A stretch of 64,000 bases of DNA from Sphingopyxis terrae subsp. terrae NBRC 15098 (GTDB lineage: Bacteria; Pseudomonadota; Alphaproteobacteria; Sphingomonadales; Sphingomonadaceae): the NCBI RefSeq assembly GCF_001610975.1, contig NZ_CP013342.1, positions 1,807,001 to 1,871,000 on the forward strand, given 5' to 3'. Positions within the stretch are counted from its first letter, which is position 1, and the number at the start of each line of letters is the position of its first letter. This document shows positions 62,308 to 64,000 of this stretch, piece by piece. The position numbers were made by a program, and so were the translations under genes. The notes beneath the pieces were generated by a model that saw only the letters and a list, made by a program, of their open reading frames with translations, ran no database searches and was not told the origin of the DNA.

Positions 62308-62341
62308 TCCGATATAAAGATGATATCATATTTATATCGGA
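62308..62341. promoter_or_regulatory. 34-bp near-perfect palindrome at the SPFH operon promoter
   Basis: Arms TCCGATATAAA and TTTATATCGGA flank a central TGATATCA; only one pair in 17 does not match. It lies 17 to 50 bp upstream of the SPFH start codon, so it would overlap the promoter. A dimeric or tetrameric repressor is expected to bind here. Confidence 0.75.
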
Positions 62342-62475
62342 TTCGGCGGCCGTCAACAGGAATCGGATGGGGCGGGTCTATCGGCTGTTGGAAGGCCTCC
62401 GGTCGCCTTTGTTGTGGACAGCGGGCAAAACAAAGGGGGCACGGCGGCCCCCTTTGCTCCCCGGTTTTCATTTGA

Positions 62476-64000
62476 TTATTCGCTGGTCGGGAACCCGCGC
62501 CGTTCGAGCAGAGCCTTCACGTCGGGGTCGCGGCCGCGGAAAGCGCGATAGGCTTCCGCGCGGTCGGTCTCGTTGCCCGTCATCAACAGGATTGTCCGGA
62601 ACTTGTCGGCGACGCTGCGGTCCCACGGCCCGCCCGCTTCCATGAAGGCAGCCCAGGTGTCGGCGTCCATCGTTTCGGACCAGAGATAGCTGTAATAGCC
62701 CGCCGAATAGGCGTCGGAACTGAACAGATGGCCGAACTGCGGCAAACGGTGCCGCATGACGATTTCCTTGGGCATGCCGATTTCGGCCAGCGTTTCGCGT
62801 TCGAAAGCATCGACGTCGGTTACCGGCACCTTGCGGTCGTGCAGCTTCATGTCGACGATCGCGCTCGCCAGATATTCGACCGTGTCGAATCCCTGGTTGA
62901 ATTTGCTCGACGCGATGATCTTGTCGACCAGCGCCTGCGGCATCGGCTCGCCCGTCTTGTAGTGCGTCGCGAATTTCGACAGCACTTCGGGCGTCATCAG
63001 CCAGTTTTCGTTCACCTGGCTCGGATATTCGACGAAGTCGCGCGGTACCCCGGCAAGCGCCGGATAATAGACGTGCTGCAACAGATAATGGATGCCGTGC
63101 CCGAATTCGTGGAACAGCGTCGTCGCATCGTCGAGGCTGACGAGCGTCGGTTCGCCGTTCGCGCCTTCGGTGAAATTATTGTTGTTCGACGCGAGGACAT
63201 TGCGTTCGCCGCCCAGGCCCTGTTCGCTGCGATAGGTGGTCATCCAAGCGCCCGAACGCTTGCCGTCGCGCGCAAAATTGTCGAGGTAGAGGACCCCGAC
63301 ATTCTTGCCGGTCTTGAGGTTATAGACCTCGAACGTCTTCACCTTGGGATCGAAGACCGGGATCGTGCCGGTGTTTTCGCGGAAGCCCAGATCATAGAGC
63401 CGCCCCGCCGACCAGAACATCGCGTCGCGCAGCTTGTCGAGCTGGAGGTACGGCTTCACCTCGCTTTCATCGAGGTCATATTTCGCCTTGCGGACCTTCT
63501 CCGCGTAGAAGCGATAATCCCACGGTTCGATCGTGATCTTCGGCCCCTTGCCCGCCTTTGCCTCGGCATCGGCGATCGCCTGCATGTCGGCGACCTCTTC
63601 ATGCACGCGGGCGACCGCGGCCGGCCACACCTTCATCATCAGCGCCATCGCGTTCGCGGGCGTCTTGGCCATCGTGTCGGCCATGCGATAGTCGGCGTGG
63701 GTCGGAAAGCCGAGCAGTTCGGCGCGCGCCTGGCGCAGCTTCAGTATTTCGGCGATCGTCGCATTGGTGTCGTTGGCATCGCCATTGTCGCCGCGGTTGA
63801 CGAAGGCGCGCCACACCTTCTCGCGAAGCGCGCGGTTGGTCGCATTTTGGAGCACCGGCTGCGCCGACGAGCGGGTGTTCTTGATCGCCCACTGGCCAGG
63901 CTTGCCCTGCGCCTCGGCCGCGGCGGCCAGCGAAGCCACGAAACCTGCCGGCAGCCCGTCGAGTTCGGCCTTGTCCGTGACGAAGGTGTATAGCTTTTCA
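62476..64000 (-). CDS. dcp: M3-family metallopeptidase (peptidyl-dipeptidase Dcp-like), 5' part outside
   Basis: Partial: 508 codons are visible and the frame continues past the window end. The zinc site is HEFGHGIHYLL (coded near 63091-63111), preceded by DDATTLFHEFGH, as in M3 peptidases. Other marks: EPWDYRFYAEKVRKAKYDLDE, GVLYLDNFARDGKRSGAWMT, FVEYPSQVNENWL, and SAGYYSYLWSETMDADTWAAF. Dcp-type enzymes cleave dipeptides from peptide C-termini in the periplasm or cytoplasm; the signal peptide, if any, is out of view. It ends with a GFPTSE tail. Confidence 0.93.
   Translation of the reverse strand, partial: EKLYTFVTDKAELDGLPAGFVASLAAAAEAQGKPGQWAIKNTRSSAQPVLQNATNRALREKVWRAFVNRGDNGDANDTNATIAEILKLRQARAELLGFPTHADYRMADTMAKTPANAMALMMKVWPAAVARVHEEVADMQAIADAEAKAGKGPKITIEPWDYRFYAEKVRKAKYDLDESEVKPYLQLDKLRDAMFWSAGRLYDLGFRENTGTIPVFDPKVKTFEVYNLKTGKNVGVLYLDNFARDGKRSGAWMTTYRSEQGLGGERNVLASNNNNFTEGANGEPTLVSLDDATTLFHEFGHGIHYLLQHVYYPALAGVPRDFVEYPSQVNENWLMTPEVLSKFATHYKTGEPMPQALVDKIIASSKFNQGFDTVEYLASAIVDMKLHDRKVPVTDVDAFERETLAEIGMPKEIVMRHRLPQFGHLFSSDAYSAGYYSYLWSETMDADTWAAFMEAGGPWDRSVADKFRTILLMTGNETDRAEAYRAFRGRDPDVKALLERRGFPTSE

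Overview
The window is high-GC DNA of a member of the Sphingomonadales (Alphaproteobacteria), probably Sphingopyxis- or Sphingomonas-like. This is inferred from the two large TonB-dependent receptors, the style of the conjugation genes, the rpe / heparinase / purH neighbourhood and the codon use. No rRNA, tRNA or CRISPR array was seen.

Layout. (1) 1-4.8 kb: a secreted serine hydrolase and a convergent TonB-dependent receptor. (2) 5.0-21.6 kb: the transfer region of an integrative and conjugative element (ICE). It starts with an excision-control pair, an fseA-like activator split over two frames and an rdfS-like excisionase. A prepilin-type peptidase (TraF), a lytic transglycosylase and a coupling protein follow. 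A minus-strand block holds a RadC-like/winged-helix fusion, a membrane protein, a small protein and a membrane-anchored LuxR-type regulator. A full trbBCDEJKLFGI mating-pair set follows on the plus strand. No relaxase or integrase lies in the window, and the last gene (DUF2274-like) looks cut off, so the element is either a remnant or continues elsewhere. (3) 21.6-25.6 kb: a NarL-type response regulator and a convergent 7TM sensor kinase. A 1,068-bp IS5-family element splits the kinase; it carries a small passenger gene and is flanked by TA. Removing it restores the kinase frame exactly. (4) 25.8-31.5 kb: a giant modular autotransporter, followed by about 1 kb with hairpins and little coding. 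(5) 32.6-39.1 kb: a chaperone-usher fimbrial operon on the minus strand, diverging from a PilZ-XRE fusion regulator. (6) 40.4-45.5 kb: a TetR regulator and a divergent tripartite efflux operon (outer-membrane factor, membrane fusion protein, DHA2 MFS pump) with inverted operator-like repeats between them. (7) 45.5-49.9 kb: an ABC-F ATPase, 4-hydroxyphenylpyruvate dioxygenase with a VOC-family partner, and a YqaA/DedA-like membrane protein. (8) 50-59.8 kb: purH, then a likely phytate/organophosphate acquisition operon (TonB receptor, purple-acid-phosphatase-like enzyme, beta-propeller phytase), then a heparinase II/III-like protein and rpe. (9) 59.9-64 kb: a four-gene operon (SPFH protein, ribbon-helix-helix protein, alpha/beta hydrolase, small membrane protein) with a 34-bp palindrome at its promoter, and the 3' part of an M3 metallopeptidase running off the window.

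The most interesting points are the apparent +1 ribosomal frameshift (CTT-to-TTA slip) that would fuse the two halves of the FseA-like excision activator, the IS element with an extra gene that splits a sensor kinase, the RadC-wHTH fusion inside the transfer region, and the phytate locus with a PHO-box-like site.
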